DNA of 64,000 nt from Lysobacter concretionis Ko07 = DSM 16239 (GCF_000768345.1 NZ_AVPS01000004.1:124001-188000); one strand, 5' to 3'. Positions 22,420-35,071 are shown, counted from the first letter of the stretch. Translations and numbers: made by a program. The notes: generated by a model not told the origin, from the sequence alone.

Positions 22420-23946
22420 GTGACCCCTGAGCCCTTACAGAGCGCGCTTCCCTTGCTGAGCCTGCTTGTCTGGCTGCCGATTGTCGGCGGCCTGTTCACC
22501 CTCGCTTTCGGCAACGAGCGCGCCAACGCCGCGCGCTGGTTCGCCACCGGCGTGGCGACCGTGACCTTTGCGCTCAGCGTGCTGTTGTTCACCGGATTCG
22601 ATTTCGGCACCGCGGCGATGCAGTTCGTCGAGGACAAGCCGTGGATCCCGGCGTTCGACATCCGCTACCACCTCGGCGTGGACGGTTTTTCCGTACCGCT
22701 GATCGGATTGACCACGCTGACCTCGGCACTGGTGCTGGTCGGTGCCTGGAGCGTGGACAAGCGCGTCAGCCAGTACTACGCATCGTTCCTGATCCTCGAA
22801 GGACTGATGATCGGCGTGTTCTGCGCGCTCGACTCGATGCTGTTCTACGTGTTCTTCGAGTGCATGCTGATCCCGATGTTCATCATCATCGGTGTCTGGG
22901 GTGGCCCGCGCCGGGTCTATGCCGCGCTCAAGTTCTTCCTGTACACGTTCCTCGGATCGGTGTTCATGCTGATCGCGCTGATCTACCTGTACATGAAGGG
23001 TGGCAGCTGGCAGATCGCCGACATGGTGCAGCTGTCGCTGACCGCGACCGAGCAGACCTGGATCTTCTTTGGATTCCTGCTCGGGTTCGCGATCAAGATC
23101 CCGATGTTCCCGGTGCACACCTGGTTGCCGGATGCCCACGTCGAGGCACCGACCGCGGGCTCGGTGATCCTGGCCGCGATCATGCTGAAGATCGGCGGGT
23201 ACGGTTTCCTGCGCTTTGCGTTGCCGATCGTTCCCGACGCCGGCGCCGAATGGGCCTGGCTGCTGATCGCGCTGAGCCTGATCGCGGTGGTGTACGTGGG
23301 ACTGGTCGCGCTGGTCCAGGACGACATGAAGCGGCTGATCGCGTATTCCTCGGTCGCGCACATGGGCTTCGTGACCCTCGGCACGTTCATTGCTTTCGGC
23401 CTGGTGCGCGACTACGGCAACCTGGACGCCGCGCGGCTCGGCCTGCAGGGCGCGATGGTGCAGATGGTCAGCCACGGCTTCATTTCCGCAGCGTTGTTCA
23501 CCAGCATCGGCGTGCTGTACGACCGCCTGCATACGCGCCGGATCAAGGATTACGGCGGCGTGGCGAACCTGATGCCGGTCTTTGCGGTGTTCTACGTGCT
23601 GTTCGCGATGGCCAACTCCGGCCTGCCGGGCACCTCGGGCTTCGTCGGCGAGTTCATGGTCATCCTGGCCAGCTTCCAGAAGCACCCGCTGATCGCGCTG
23701 GTGGCCGCGGTGACCCTGATCATCAGCGCCGGTTACAGCCTGTGGCTGGTCAAGCGCGTGTTGTGGGGGCCGGTGGGCAACGCCAAGGTGGCGGCGATGA
23801 AGGACCTGGATGGCCGCGAGCTTTTCGTGCTCGGCGTGTTCGCCGTCGGCACGCTGTTGCTGGGCGTGTGGCCGAAACCGCTGACCGACATGATGGAGCC
23901 CACGATCGCAAACCTCGCGATGCAGATCGCCGCTTCCAAGCTGTAA
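22420..23946 (+). CDS. nuoM: NADH-quinone oxidoreductase subunit M
   Basis: Second antiporter-like pump subunit, 508 aa with about 14 helices. The conserved Glu of helix 5 lies in YVFFECMLIPMFIIIGVWG near residue 145, and the channel lysine region is KIPMFPVHTWLPDAHVEAPT near 230. The start is GTG 22420 (GTGACC), 13 bp after nuoL. Confidence 0.96.
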   Translation: MTPEPLQSALPLLSLLVWLPIVGGLFTLAFGNERANAARWFATGVATVTFALSVLLFTGFDFGTAAMQFVEDKPWIPAFDIRYHLGVDGFSVPLIGLTTLTSALVLVGAWSVDKRVSQYYASFLILEGLMIGVFCALDSMLFYVFFECMLIPMFIIIGVWGGPRRVYAALKFFLYTFLGSVFMLIALIYLYMKGGSWQIADMVQLSLTATEQTWIFFGFLLGFAIKIPMFPVHTWLPDAHVEAPTAGSVILAAIMLKIGGYGFLRFALPIVPDAGAEWAWLLIALSLIAVVYVGLVALVQDDMKRLIAYSSVAHMGFVTLGTFIAFGLVRDYGNLDAARLGLQGAMVQMVSHGFISAALFTSIGVLYDRLHTRRIKDYGGVANLMPVFAVFYVLFAMANSGLPGTSGFVGEFMVILASFQKHPLIALVAAVTLIISAGYSLWLVKRVLWGPVGNAKVAAMKDLDGRELFVLGVFAVGTLLLGVWPKPLTDMMEPTIANLAMQIAASKL

Positions 23947-23964
23947 CCCTGTTCAGAGTCATGC

Positions 23965-23994
23965 GGTTCCGATTCATCCGGTTCCGATTCATCC
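23965..23994. repeat. 15-bp perfect tandem repeat between nuoM and nuoN
   Basis: GGTTCCGATTCATCC occurs twice head to tail at 23965-23979 and 23980-23994, in the 112-bp gap that is the longest inside the nuo operon. No hairpin or promoter is evident. Confidence 0.9.
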
Positions 23995-24058
23995 AAGTTG
24001 CATTGCACGTCCAGTCGGCCATGCGCGCCATCGGCGCCCGACCTATCAGAGATTGCCA

Positions 24059-25501
24059 ATGATCCACGTACGTTCCGCCGCTGAGTTGCTGCCGCTGTTG
24101 CCAGAACTGGTATTGGTCGGTGGTGCGTTCGCGCTGCTGATGCTCGACCTGTTTCTGACCAATCAGCGGCGTGTCGCCATCCACGTGCTGTCCATCGCAT
24201 TGCTGCTGGCGACGACGGCCCTGCTTGCCTGCGGCGTGGGCGGCCACGGGGTCGTGTTCAGCGGGATGTTCGTGCGCGACACCCTGGCCGACGTGCTGAA
24301 GATCGGTATCGGCCTGGCCACGGCGTTGTCGATGGTCTACCTGTGGCCGTTCATGCGCGAGCGGGGGCTGTACAAGGGCGAGATGTCGGTGCTGATGCTG
24401 TTTGCGGCACTGGGCATGATGCTGCTGGTGTCGGCCGGCAATCTGGTGATGATCTACATCGGGCTGGAGATGCTCGCGCTGTGCTCCTACGCGCTGGTGG
24501 CGATCGACCGCGACAACTCGATGGCGTCGGAGGCGGGCATCAAGTATTTCGTGCTGGGTTCGCTGGCATCGGGTCTGTTGCTGTACGGCCTGTCGCTGAT
24601 CTACGGCGCCACCGGCACGCTGGATCTCAGTGCGATCGCGCTGGCGGCACAGACCACGCCGTCCTACACGATGCTGGTGACCGGCGTGGTGTTCGCGGTC
24701 GCAGGCATCGGCTTCAAGTTCGGTGCCGCGCCGTTCCACATGTGGCTGCCGGACGTGTATCACGGCGCCCCGACGCCGATCACCCTGTTCATCGGTTCCG
24801 CGCCCAAGCTGGCCGCGTTCGGCATGACCTTCCGCCTGCTCGAGCAAGGTGTGGGACCGGTCGATGACCATTGGCGGATCATGTTGGCCGCGTTGGCGGT
24901 GCTGTCGCTGGCGCTCGGCAACCTGGGCGCGATCATGCAGGGCAACCTGAAACGGATGCTCGCGTATTCCACCATCTCGCACGTCGGCTTCCTGCTGATG
25001 GGTTTCGCGGGTGCCGGGCCTGGTGGGTTTGCCGCCGCGATGTTCTACGCGATCAGCTACGCCCTGATGGCCACGGCGGCGTTTGGCGCGATCGTGGTGT
25101 TGTCCAGCCGCGGCTTCGAGGCCGACGAGATCGTGGACTACAAGGGCCTGAATGCACGCGATCCATGGATGGCCGGGATGATCCTGCTGGCGATGTTCTC
25201 GCTGGCGGGCATTCCGCCGTTCATCGGGTTCTGGGCCAAGCTCGCCGTGCTGCAGGCCGCGGTCCAGGGTGACATGCTGTGGCTGGCGATCGTCGGCATC
25301 GTGTTTGCCGTGGTGGGCGCGTTCTATTACCTGCGCGTGGTCAAGGCGATGTATTTCGACGAGCCGGTCGGTGAGATGCCGCCGCCGTCGCAGAACCGTC
25401 CGCTGCGGGTCGTGTTCGGGGTGAATGCGTTGGCGCTGCTGGCGCTCGGCCTCGTCTGGAGCCCGATCATGGAATGGTGCCAGCGCTCTTTCGGCATCTG
25501 A
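24059..25501 (+). CDS. nuoN: NADH-quinone oxidoreductase subunit N
   Basis: Third antiporter-like pump subunit, 480 aa and about 14 helices. Conserved Glu in YIGLEMLALCSYALVA near residue 140, the lysine region FGAAPFHMWLPDVYHGAPTP near 225, and LKRMLAYSTISHVGFLLMG near 300. ATG 24059 chosen; TTG 24053 would add two residues. Last gene of the operon. Confidence 0.96.
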   Translation: MIHVRSAAELLPLLPELVLVGGAFALLMLDLFLTNQRRVAIHVLSIALLLATTALLACGVGGHGVVFSGMFVRDTLADVLKIGIGLATALSMVYLWPFMRERGLYKGEMSVLMLFAALGMMLLVSAGNLVMIYIGLEMLALCSYALVAIDRDNSMASEAGIKYFVLGSLASGLLLYGLSLIYGATGTLDLSAIALAAQTTPSYTMLVTGVVFAVAGIGFKFGAAPFHMWLPDVYHGAPTPITLFIGSAPKLAAFGMTFRLLEQGVGPVDDHWRIMLAALAVLSLALGNLGAIMQGNLKRMLAYSTISHVGFLLMGFAGAGPGGFAAAMFYAISYALMATAAFGAIVVLSSRGFEADEIVDYKGLNARDPWMAGMILLAMFSLAGIPPFIGFWAKLAVLQAAVQGDMLWLAIVGIVFAVVGAFYYLRVVKAMYFDEPVGEMPPPSQNRPLRVVFGVNALALLALGLVWSPIMEWCQRSFGI

Positions 25502-25633
25502 ATTGCCGCAGAAGCTGCGCTCTGAGCGGGCGTATTGCTGGCAGGGCACGAACGACGTTGCGTATCCGCAGCCGCATCGGGTATGCTTCGCGGCCCGCAA
25601 GGGGAGGAGCCCGGTCCGGCTCCCGGATGTAGG

Positions 25634-25651
25634 CGGCGCGCCAGCGCGCCG
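25634..25651. repeat. 18-bp inverted repeat downstream of nuoN
   Basis: CGGCGCGC and GCGCGCCG separated by CA. It has no T tract. The surrounding 25502-25674 stretch holds no gene that I can support. Confidence 0.5.
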
Positions 25652-25674
25652 TGCGATGAAAAGCTCGAAAGGGC

Positions 25675-25703
25675 TTGCGAAGTTCAAAGTCCGCCGCTAC
25701 TAT
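25675..25703 (+). promoter_or_regulatory. Sigma-70 promoter of the initiator tRNA
   Basis: TTGCGA (25675-25680) and TACTAT (25698-25703) are separated by 17 bp, 11 bases before the tRNA 5' end. Confidence 0.75.
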
Positions 25704-25714
25704 GGGCGGCCTGA

Positions 25715-25791
25715 TGCGGGGTGGAGCAGTCTGGCAGCTCGTCGGGCTCATAACCCGAAGGTCGCAGGTTCAAATCCTGCCCCCGCTACCA
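25715..25791 (+). tRNA. tRNA-fMet(CAU), initiator
   Basis: 77 nt. Initiator features: three G-C pairs in the anticodon stem (GGG-CTCATAA-CCC), an A11-U24 pair, and an unpaired first acceptor position. T arm is GCAGGTTCAAATCCTGC; CCA is encoded. The unpaired 1/72 position is U1 with U72, where the usual bacterial initiator has C1 with A72. Confidence 0.96.
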
Positions 25792-25830
25792 GCTTCAGAT
25801 CGGGATCGCGTTGTAATGGCGGTCCACGGA

Positions 25831-25857
25831 GAGCCTCGATATGAGGCTTTCTTTTTT
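25831..25857 (+). terminator. Intrinsic terminator after tRNA-fMet
   Basis: AGCCTC (832-837) pairs with GAGGCT (843-848) around GATAT, followed by TTTCTTTTTT. Confidence 0.85.
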
Positions 25858-25923
25858 AGATCGGCAGCTCGGGCTTTGGTGATGCGCTCTGCTCGCGTGT
25901 CACACCGACATCCAGTGGTACGG

Positions 25924-25955
25924 ACAAGGGGCCCTTCGGGTCCTTTGTTGTTTTT
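25924..25955 (+). terminator. Second intrinsic terminator before rimP
   Basis: An 11-bp stem, ACAAGGGGCCC (25924-25934) with GGGTCCTTTGT (25938-25948), two of the pairs G-U, followed by TGTTTTT. It lies about 70 bp after the first terminator and insulates the rimP-nusA-infB operon. The rest of 25956-26110 holds no gene or clear promoter. Confidence 0.8.
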
Positions 25956-26110
25956 ACCGGATGGATTTTCCGGGTCGGGTCGACCAGGCCGGTTCCGTCA
26001 AGGCCGCGGTATCCAAGCCGGGCTTGTCGGACGAAAGTTCACCGGGCCGGCTTGCCGGGTTGACCCGCCGAATCGATGCGCCAGTCGCCAATCGCAGGAG
26101 TAAGCAACGC

Positions 26111-26716
26111 GTGACGGACAAAGCGGCCGAAATTGCCCAGATGCTGGCGCCCACCGTGGCGTCGCTGGGCGTCGAGTTGTTGGGTATCGAGTACCTCCCG
26201 TCGCCGGGCGGCGCGGTGGTGCGGTTGTATATCGACGTGCCGGCAAGCGAGTTGACTGCGACCGGTGATGATGGGTTGCCACCCGCGGTGTCGATCGAGG
26301 ACTGCGAGGCCGTCAGCCGGGAAGTCTCGGCCCAGCTCGATGTCGAGGACCCCATCAGCGGCAATTACACGCTTGAGGTTTCGTCCCCGGGCCTGGACCG
26401 TCCCCTGTTCACACAGGCGCATTTCAGCCGGTTCCTCGGCGAGACCGCCAAGGTCACTTTGCGGTTGCCGCAGGACGGTCGGCGGCGCCTGACCGGAGTG
26501 ATCGCGCAAGTCGCGGACGATGGCATAACCTTCCTGGTCGACGACGTGCAGTTCATGGTCGCGCTGGACAATATCGACAAGGCGCGGCTGGTTCCGGACT
26601 GGGCCGCGCTGGGGCTGGCCCCCGCCAAGCCCGGCGCGAAGCCGGGCCCGCGCAAGAATCCAACCAACAAACCAACCAACAAGCCGGCGGCGGCCAAGCC
26701 GACCTCGGCGGAGTAA
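26111..26716 (+). CDS. rimP: Ribosome maturation factor RimP
   Basis: Needed for 30S subunit maturation. 201 aa from GTG 26111, with AGGAG at 26096-26100. The longer open frame to 25961 crosses the terminator region and lacks conserved sequence. Core blocks: [54 protein letters not shown] and the C-terminal SH3-like [13 protein letters not shown]-type end. The C-terminal tail carries two in-frame TNKP repeats and is Lys/Pro/Ala-rich, longer than usual. First gene of the nusA-infB operon. Confidence 0.95.
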   Translation: MTDKAAEIAQMLAPTVASLGVELLGIEYLPSPGGAVVRLYIDVPASELTATGDDGLPPAVSIEDCEAVSREVSAQLDVEDPISGNYTLEVSSPGLDRPLFTQAHFSRFLGETAKVTLRLPQDGRRRLTGVIAQVADDGITFLVDDVQFMVALDNIDKARLVPDWAALGLAPAKPGAKPGPRKNPTNKPTNKPAAAKPTSAE

Positions 26717-26720
26717 CGAG

Positions 26721-28208
26721 ATGAGCAAGGAACTGTTGCTGGTCGTTGATGCGGTAGCCAATGAAAAAGGCGTTCCGGAATCGGTGATCCTCGAGGCCAT
26801 CGAGGCCGCACTGGCATCGGCCGCGAAGAAGCGCTACCAGGACGAAGACGTGCTGGTCCGGGTCAAGATCAATCCCGAGGACGGCAGCTACGAGACCTTC
26901 CGCCGGATGGAAGTGGTCGCCGACGACGTGGTGATGGAATCGCCGGACCGCCAGATCCGTCTGATGGATGCCGTCGACGAAGTCGAGGGCGTCGAGGTCG
27001 GCGATTACATCGACGAGCAGATCGACAACCCGGAATTCGGCCGCATTGCCGCCCAGGCCGCCAAGCAGGTGATCGTGCAGCGTGTGCGCGAAGCCGAGCG
27101 TGCGCAGGTGGTCGATGCCTGGAAGGACCGCGTCGGCGAGCTGGTCACCGGCATCGTCAAGCGCGTGGAGCGCGGCAACATCTATGTCGACCTGGGCGGC
27201 AACGCCGAGGCGATCATTCCGAAGGACAAGGGCATTCCGCGCGACGTGCTGCGCGCCGGCGACCGTGTCCGCGGTTACCTGTACGACGTCCGCACCGAGC
27301 CGCGTGGGCCGCAGCTGTTCATCAGCCGCGCCGCCCCGGAATTCATGATGGAACTGTTCAAGCTCGAGGTGCCGGAAGTCGGCCAGGGGCTGGTGTCGAT
27401 CATGGGTTGCGCGCGTGATCCGGGCGACCGCGCCAAGATCGCGGTGCTCGCGCACGACAACCGCACCGATCCGATCGGTGCCTGCATCGGCATGCGCGGT
27501 TCGCGCGTGCAGGCGGTGACCAACGAGCTCAACGGCGAGCGCGTCGACATCGTGCTGTGGTCGGACAATCCGGCCCAGTTCGTGATCAACGCGATGGCGC
27601 CGGCCGAGGTGCAGTCGATCATCGTCGATGAGGACAAGCACTCGATGGACCTGGCGGTCGCGGAAGACCGTCTGGCCCAGGCGATCGGCAAGGGCGGCCA
27701 GAACGTGCGCCTGGCCAGCCGCCTGGCCGGTTGGCAGCTGAACGTGATGACCCAGGACCAGGTGACGGAGAAGTCCGAAGCCGAGCAGGCGGTCGCGCGC
27801 CAGTTGTTCCAGAGCAAGCTGGAGGTCGACGAGGAAATCGCCACCATCCTGGTGACCGAGGGCTTCAGCACGGTCGAGGAAATCGCCTACGTTCCCGTTG
27901 GCGAACTGCTCGCGGTGGAAGGGTTCGACGAGGACATTGTCGAGGAGTTGCGCGCCCGCGCCCGCGATGCCCTGCTCAACGAGGCGCTGGCCGCCGAAGA
28001 GGAGCTGGTCGAGCAGCACCCCGCCGAAGACCTGTTGACGCTGGAAGGCATGGACGAGGATCTGGCCTTCGCGCTGGCGTCCCGTGGCGTGATTTCGCGC
28101 GACGACCTGGCCGATCTGGCCACCGACGAGCTGACCGATCTGGAAGGTGTCGACGAAGCACGTGCCGCCGCGCTGATCATGGAAGCGCGCAAGCACTGGT
28201 TCGAGTAA
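26721..28208 (+). CDS. nusA: Transcription termination/antitermination protein NusA
   Basis: Binds RNA polymerase and nascent RNA and modulates pausing, termination and rRNA antitermination. 495 aa. Order seen: N-terminal polymerase-binding domain (1-125), S1 domain (about 135-200; [19 protein letters not shown]), KH1 ([13 protein letters not shown]... [11 protein letters not shown]), KH2 ([13 protein letters not shown] near 320), then two acidic helix-hairpin-helix repeats (about 365-495), the arrangement in E. coli-type NusA. 4-bp gap from rimP. Confidence 0.97.
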   Translation: MSKELLLVVDAVANEKGVPESVILEAIEAALASAAKKRYQDEDVLVRVKINPEDGSYETFRRMEVVADDVVMESPDRQIRLMDAVDEVEGVEVGDYIDEQIDNPEFGRIAAQAAKQVIVQRVREAERAQVVDAWKDRVGELVTGIVKRVERGNIYVDLGGNAEAIIPKDKGIPRDVLRAGDRVRGYLYDVRTEPRGPQLFISRAAPEFMMELFKLEVPEVGQGLVSIMGCARDPGDRAKIAVLAHDNRTDPIGACIGMRGSRVQAVTNELNGERVDIVLWSDNPAQFVINAMAPAEVQSIIVDEDKHSMDLAVAEDRLAQAIGKGGQNVRLASRLAGWQLNVMTQDQVTEKSEAEQAVARQLFQSKLEVDEEIATILVTEGFSTVEEIAYVPVGELLAVEGFDEDIVEELRARARDALLNEALAAEEELVEQHPAEDLLTLEGMDEDLAFALASRGVISRDDLADLATDELTDLEGVDEARAAALIMEARKHWFE

Positions 28209-28303
28209 GACGGTCAGGGTTTTGAACGGGCTCACACAGCCCAGCCGCTAGAATGCAACATCACGCACGGGCACAGGTCCGTGCCACAGGACACGGAAAC
28301 CGA

Positions 28304-30898
28304 ATGTCGCAGCAAACCACCATCCGCAAGTTGGCCCAACTGGTGAATACGCCGGTCGAGAAGTTGCTGGAGCAGTTGGCCGAGGCCGGTATGCCCTTCA
28401 GTGGCCCCGATCAGGCCGTCACCAGTACCGAGAAGGTGAAACTGCTCGGCTTCCTGCGTCGCACCCATGGCAAGGCCGAAGCACCGTCGGCCGCCGGTGC
28501 GCCCCGGAAAATCACCCTCAACCGCAGCCGCAAGCAGGAACTCACGGTAGGCGGCGGCAAGAGCCGCGCGACCGTCGATGTCGTGGTGCGCAAGAAGGTC
28601 ACCGTGGTTCGTCCGGACGGCGATCACGCCGAACCGACCGACGAGCGCGCCGAAATCCTGCGCAAGCTGGAGGAGTCCAGGCAGCGCAACCTGGCCGAGC
28701 AGAAGATGCTGGCGGAAGCCGACAAGCGACGCGCCGAGGAAGCAGAGCGGATCAAGCGCGAGGCCGAAGAAGCCGAGCGTCGCAAGGCCGAAGAGGCGAT
28801 TGCTGCCAAGACGGCGCCGGCCGTCCCGGTCGTCGCCGATGACGGCGTGGTTGTACCGCCGAAGGCGGCACCCGCAACGCACGGCCACGGCCATCCCAAG
28901 CCGGCGGCCCCGCGTGCGGATGATCGTGCCGCCGCTCCGCGGCACAAGACGCGCGGCTCCAACGCGATCACGGCCGGTGCCGACGACGATGACCGCAACA
29001 AGCGTTTTGCCGGCCAGATGCACCTCAGTGCCTCCGACCGCGCGCGTCGCACGACCAGCGTCCGCAGCCGCGCCAAGCCGCGCCGCCAGAGCGACCAGTC
29101 GCGTACCGGCACCGGCTTCACCCGTCCGACCGCGCCGATCGTGCGCGATGTCGCGATCGGCGAGACGATCACCGTTGCCGACCTCGCCCAGAAGATGTCG
29201 CTGAAGGGCGGCGAGGTGGTCAAGGCGCTGTTCAAGATGGGCGTGATGGCCACCATCACCCAGAGCATCGACCACGACACCGCGGCGCTGGTGACCGAGG
29301 AGCTGGGCCACAACGTGGTCCGTGCCGATGCGGCCGACGTCGAGAACGTGCTGCTGGCGCACGTCGAGAACCTCGACGCCGAGAAGGTGGTCCGTCCGCC
29401 GGTCGTGACCATCATGGGTCACGTCGATCACGGCAAGACGTCGCTGCTCGATTACATCCGGCGCACCAAGATCGCCACCGGCGAGGCCGGCGGCATCACC
29501 CAGCATATCGGCGCCTACCACGTCGAGACCGACAAGGGCGTCATCAGCTTCCTTGATACCCCGGGCCACGCCGCGTTCTCCTCGATGCGTGCGCGCGGTG
29601 CCAAGCTCACCGACATCGTGGTGCTGGTCGTGGCTGCCGACGATGGCGTCAAGCCGCAGACCATCGAAGCGGTGCAGCATGCCCGCGCCGCCGGTGTGCC
29701 GTTGATCGTGGCGATCAACAAGGTCGACAAGCCGTCCGCAGATCCGCTGCGGGTCAAGAACGAGTTGCTTGAGCAGCAGGTCGTGGCCGAAGAGTTCGGT
29801 GGCGAAACCCAGTTCGTGGAGTTGTCCGCCAAGACCGGCCAGAACATCGACGGCCTGCTGGATGCGATTTCACTGCAGGCCGAGTTCCTGGAGTTGCGTG
29901 CGGTCGCCGATGGTCGCGCCAACGGTGTGGTGATCGAGTCCGCGCTCGACAAGGGCCGTGGTCCGGTGGCCACCGTGCTGGTCCAGCAGGGCGAGTTGAA
30001 GAAGGGCGATTACCTGGTGTGCGGCGTGCAGTACGGCCGCGTGCGGGCGCTGTTCGACGAGACCGGTTCGCAGGTCGAATCCGCAGGTCCCTCGATCCCG
30101 GTACAGGTGCTTGGCCTGTCGGGCGTGCCCGATGCCGGCGACGACTTCGTCGTGGTCGAGGACGAGCGCCTGGCCAAGGACGTGGCCGAACAGCGTGATG
30201 CCCAGCGTCGCGAGTCGCGCCTGGTCGCCCAGGGCGGCAACCGGATGGAGGACATCATGGCCCAGCTGGGCCAGGGCGGAGACCAGCTCAGCCTGCCGCT
30301 GATCATCAAGGCCGACGTGCAGGGCTCGGTGCAGGCCCTGCGCGAGGCGCTGACGGCGTTGTCCACCAACGAGATCCGCATCAACGTGATCGGCTCCGGC
30401 GTCGGCGGCATCAACGAGTCCGATGCGCAACTGGCATCGACCTCCAAGGCCACGATCATCGGCTTCAACGTCCGCGCCGACGCGTCCGCCCGCAAGGTCA
30501 TCGAGACCAACGGCGTGGACCTGCGTTACTTCTCGATCATCTATGACGTGATCGACCAGGTGAAGCAGGTGGCGTCTGGCATCCTGGGCGTGGAGATCCG
30601 CGAAGAGATCATCGGCAACGCCGAGGTCCGCGACGTGTTCCGCAGCTCCAAGTTCGGTGCCGTCGCCGGCTGCATGGTGGTGGAGGGCGTGGTCAAGCGG
30701 AACAAGCCGATCCGCGTGCTGCGCGACAGCGTGGTGATCTTCGAGGGCGAACTGGAATCGCTGCGACGCTTCAAGGAGAACGTCGACGAGGTCCGCAACG
30801 GCACCGAGTGCGGCATCGGCGTGAAGCAGTACAACGACGTCAAGCCGGGCGACATGATCGAGTGCTTCGAGCGCATCGAAGTGCAGCGCACGCTGTGA
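28304..30898 (+). CDS. infB: Translation initiation factor IF-2
   Basis: GTPase that delivers initiator tRNA to the 30S subunit and promotes subunit joining. 864 aa from ATG 28304. The N-terminal IF2_N motif is [20 protein letters not shown]; a charged coiled-coil linker rich in Glu/Arg/Ala follows (about 120-180); a second conserved domain precedes the G domain. The G domain has G1 GHVDHGKTS (about 372), G3 DTPGH and G4 NKVD. The frame is open upstream to 28253 but the first conserved residues begin at MSQQTTIRK. Confidence 0.97.
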   Translation: MSQQTTIRKLAQLVNTPVEKLLEQLAEAGMPFSGPDQAVTSTEKVKLLGFLRRTHGKAEAPSAAGAPRKITLNRSRKQELTVGGGKSRATVDVVVRKKVTVVRPDGDHAEPTDERAEILRKLEESRQRNLAEQKMLAEADKRRAEEAERIKREAEEAERRKAEEAIAAKTAPAVPVVADDGVVVPPKAAPATHGHGHPKPAAPRADDRAAAPRHKTRGSNAITAGADDDDRNKRFAGQMHLSASDRARRTTSVRSRAKPRRQSDQSRTGTGFTRPTAPIVRDVAIGETITVADLAQKMSLKGGEVVKALFKMGVMATITQSIDHDTAALVTEELGHNVVRADAADVENVLLAHVENLDAEKVVRPPVVTIMGHVDHGKTSLLDYIRRTKIATGEAGGITQHIGAYHVETDKGVISFLDTPGHAAFSSMRARGAKLTDIVVLVVAADDGVKPQTIEAVQHARAAGVPLIVAINKVDKPSADPLRVKNELLEQQVVAEEFGGETQFVELSAKTGQNIDGLLDAISLQAEFLELRAVADGRANGVVIESALDKGRGPVATVLVQQGELKKGDYLVCGVQYGRVRALFDETGSQVESAGPSIPVQVLGLSGVPDAGDDFVVVEDERLAKDVAEQRDAQRRESRLVAQGGNRMEDIMAQLGQGGDQLSLPLIIKADVQGSVQALREALTALSTNEIRINVIGSGVGGINESDAQLASTSKATIIGFNVRADASARKVIETNGVDLRYFSIIYDVIDQVKQVASGILGVEIREEIIGNAEVRDVFRSSKFGAVAGCMVVEGVVKRNKPIRVLRDSVVIFEGELESLRRFKENVDEVRNGTECGIGVKQYNDVKPGDMIECFERIEVQRTL

Positions 30899-30902
30899 TG
30901 GC

Positions 30903-31265
30903 ATGAAGACCTTCCATCGCACCGACCGCGTTTCCGCCCAGCTCCGCCGCGAGCTGGGCACCCTCGTGCACGTCGCCGTGCGCGAGCATGGCCTGCCGTC
31001 GATCAGCGTCTCCGATGTCGAGGTCACCCGCGATCTGGCCCACGCCAAGGTATTCGTGACGGCGTTGCAGCCGGAACGTGCAGAGGAGGCGATGAAGGGG
31101 CTGAAGGAACTGACCCGGCCATTGCGCTTCGAGCTCGGCAAGGCGATGCAGTTGCGCCACGTTCCCGAGCTGCATTTCCACTACGACGATTCGGTCGACC
31201 GTGGCGAGCGCATCGAAGCCCTGTTGCGCGAGAATCCGCCTGCACCCGATGACGAGCAAGCCTGA
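30903..31265 (+). CDS. rbfA: Ribosome-binding factor A
   Basis: Cold-shock 30S maturation factor that binds near 16S helix 1. 120 aa. Signatures: RVSAQLRRELGTLV near the N-terminus, the KH-like SVSDVEVTRDLAHAKVFVT, and LHFHYDDSVDRGERIEALL at the end. 4 bp after infB. Confidence 0.95.
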   Translation: MKTFHRTDRVSAQLRRELGTLVHVAVREHGLPSISVSDVEVTRDLAHAKVFVTALQPERAEEAMKGLKELTRPLRFELGKAMQLRHVPELHFHYDDSVDRGERIEALLRENPPAPDDEQA

Positions 31266-31285
31266 TTCGCGCTTCCTGCCTGTAG

Positions 31286-31364
31286 TTGCAGGAGCGGCTT
31301 CAGTCGCGATCGGAAATCGTTCGCCCGTGCCGACTCCAGATCGCGGCTGAAGCCGCCCCTGCAA
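31286..31364. repeat. REP-like imperfect inverted repeat between rbfA and truB
   Basis: A 26-nt left arm (31286-31311, core GGAGCGGCTTCAGTCGCGAT) and a 26-nt right arm (31339-31364, core ATCGCGGCTGAAGCCGCC) match as inverted repeats at 24 of 26 positions around a 27-bp spacer. GTAG stands just before the left arm (31282-31285), as at the foot of REP units mobilised by RAYT transposases. It occupies most of the 167-bp gap. Confidence 0.8.
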
Positions 31365-31432
31365 AAGCGCTCGACATTCGCCACGCCTTCGCCAATCGCG
31401 AGCGTCCCGATAGTCACGAGCGACTCCACGCG

Positions 31433-32371
31433 ATGACCAGACGATCCCGTACCCAGTTCCGCGCCCTTGATGGCCTGCTGTTGCTGGACAAGCCGAGCGG
31501 CCTGAGCTCCAACCAGGCCCTGCAGCAGGCGCGCCACCTGTTCCGCGCCCGCAAGGCCGGCCACACCGGCAGCCTCGATCCGCTCGCCACCGGCCTGCTG
31601 CCGATCTGCTTCGGCGAAGCGACCAAGATCGCCGGCCTTCTTCTAGGGTCACGCAAGGCCTACCAGACCACCGCGGTACTGGGCGCCACGACCGACACGG
31701 ACGATGCCGACGGCGTGATCCTGCAGCAACGCCCGGTTCCGGCCCTGACGGATGCGGACATCGAGGCGGCGCTCGCGCCCCTGCGCGGCGATATCCGCCA
31801 ACGCGCACCGATCTATTCCGCGCTCAAGCAGGGCGGGGAGCCGCTGTATGCCAAGGCCCGCCGTGGCGAGGTTATCGACGCGCCCGTGCGCGATGTCTCC
31901 GTGCACAGTCTCGAGTTGATCGACCGCGACGGCCCGCGTCTGCGCCTGGCTATCGAATGCGGCTCCGGCACCTACGTGCGCAGTCTGGTCCGCGATCTGG
32001 GCGAATCTCTGGGCTGCGGTGCCCACGTTGAAGTCCTGCACCGCTCGTGGGTGGAGCCGTTCATCGCCCCCCGGATGTATTCCCTCGAGGCCCTGCAGGC
32101 GCTTGCCGAGCAAGGCGAATCGGCGCTGGATGCCTGCCTGTTGCCGATCGAGGCGGGACTGGTCGACTACCCGCAAGTGGTTCTGGATCCGGCCCAGGCC
32201 CTCTCGCTGGGGCACGGCCAGCCTCAGCGACCGGAAGCCATGCCGGCCGCGCCGGCCACCGTCGCCATCCACGACCAGACCGGTCGTGTGCTGGGCCTGG
32301 GCCGGACCGACGACGCCGGTTGGGTGCATCCGCAACGCCTGTTCGCCTGGGCGACGCCGGCCGTGAACTGA
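31433..32371 (+). CDS. truB: tRNA pseudouridine(55) synthase TruB
   Basis: Makes pseudouridine 55 in the T loop of tRNAs. 312 aa from ATG 31433. The catalytic motif [12 protein letters not shown] carries Asp49; [12 protein letters not shown] is at 16-27; Y-K block [14 protein letters not shown] near 120-133; [16 protein letters not shown] near 185. The frame is open to 31286 but that part is the REP element. Confidence 0.96.
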   Translation: MTRRSRTQFRALDGLLLLDKPSGLSSNQALQQARHLFRARKAGHTGSLDPLATGLLPICFGEATKIAGLLLGSRKAYQTTAVLGATTDTDDADGVILQQRPVPALTDADIEAALAPLRGDIRQRAPIYSALKQGGEPLYAKARRGEVIDAPVRDVSVHSLELIDRDGPRLRLAIECGSGTYVRSLVRDLGESLGCGAHVEVLHRSWVEPFIAPRMYSLEALQALAEQGESALDACLLPIEAGLVDYPQVVLDPAQALSLGHGQPQRPEAMPAAPATVAIHDQTGRVLGLGRTDDAGWVHPQRLFAWATPAVN

Positions 32372-32390
32372 TCGCCGGTCTCGACCCGCC

Positions 32391-32419
32391 TTGTTGTCAC
32401 CGGTGCGGGAAGCTACAAT
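32391..32419 (+). promoter_or_regulatory. Promoter of rpsO
   Basis: TTGTTG (32391-32396) and TACAAT (32414-32419) are separated by 17 bp. It leaves a leader of about 125 nt before rpsO, in which autoregulatory structure by S15 would be expected by analogy to E. coli. Confidence 0.65.
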
Positions 32420-32551
32420 TCCCGGGCTTTTTCAAGCAATCCGACGTTTCACCAAAACCATCCAATCCAGCGGCGGACCATGTGGTGCGCCGATACCGCT
32501 TTTCCCGGTGTCGGCAGCGTTCTGCGGGTCGCGCGTCTACGAGGCAATACC

Positions 32552-32812
32552 ATGTCCATCGATACCCAGAAAGTCATTGAAGAAAACAAGCGTGGCGACA
32601 ACGACACCGGCTCGCCGGAAGTCCAGGTCGCGCTGCTGACCGCGCGCATCGAGCTGCTCCAGGGCCACTTCAAGGAGCACAAGCAGGATCACCACAGCCG
32701 CCGCGGACTGCTGATGATGGTCAACCGTCGCCGCAGCCTGCTCGACTACCTGCACCGCAAGGATGCCGCGCGTTACAGGGCGTTGATCGCGAAGCTCGGC
32801 CTGCGTCGCTGA
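32552..32812 (+). CDS. rpsO: 30S ribosomal protein S15
   Basis: Primary 16S rRNA-binding protein of the small subunit platform. 86 aa, near-universal length. The signature block [16 protein letters not shown] is at about 20-35, and [19 protein letters not shown] follows. ATG 32552 fits the family N-terminus. Confidence 0.97.
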   Translation: MSIDTQKVIEENKRGDNDTGSPEVQVALLTARIELLQGHFKEHKQDHHSRRGLLMMVNRRRSLLDYLHRKDAARYRALIAKLGLRR

Positions 32813-32822
32813 ACCCGTTCCC

Positions 32823-32857
32823 GACCGCGGCGCTTTCATGCGCCGCGGTTCGTTTTC
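32823..32857 (+). terminator. Intrinsic terminator between rpsO and pnp
   Basis: A perfect 10-bp stem, ACCGCGGCGC (32824-32833) with GCGCCGCGGT (32840-32849), loop TTTCAT, then TCGTTTTC. In E. coli the same gap holds the rpsO terminator with read-through and an RNase III site in the pnp leader; read-through is likely here too. Confidence 0.75.
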
Positions 32858-32962
32858 GAAGTTGAAAGACTGCGGTCGTTTCAACACCAGGTCGCGAGCC
32901 GGCGACCGACCGGGCAAGGCAAGGGCCATGACCGGATCGCACAGCACCGATAGGAAACCAAC

Positions 32963-35071
<2,109 letters not shown>

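Noticed and set aside
25634-25651. The GC-rich inverted repeat after nuoN as the nuo operon terminator
   Set aside because: It has only a 2-base loop and no T tract, and it lies more than 130 bp downstream.
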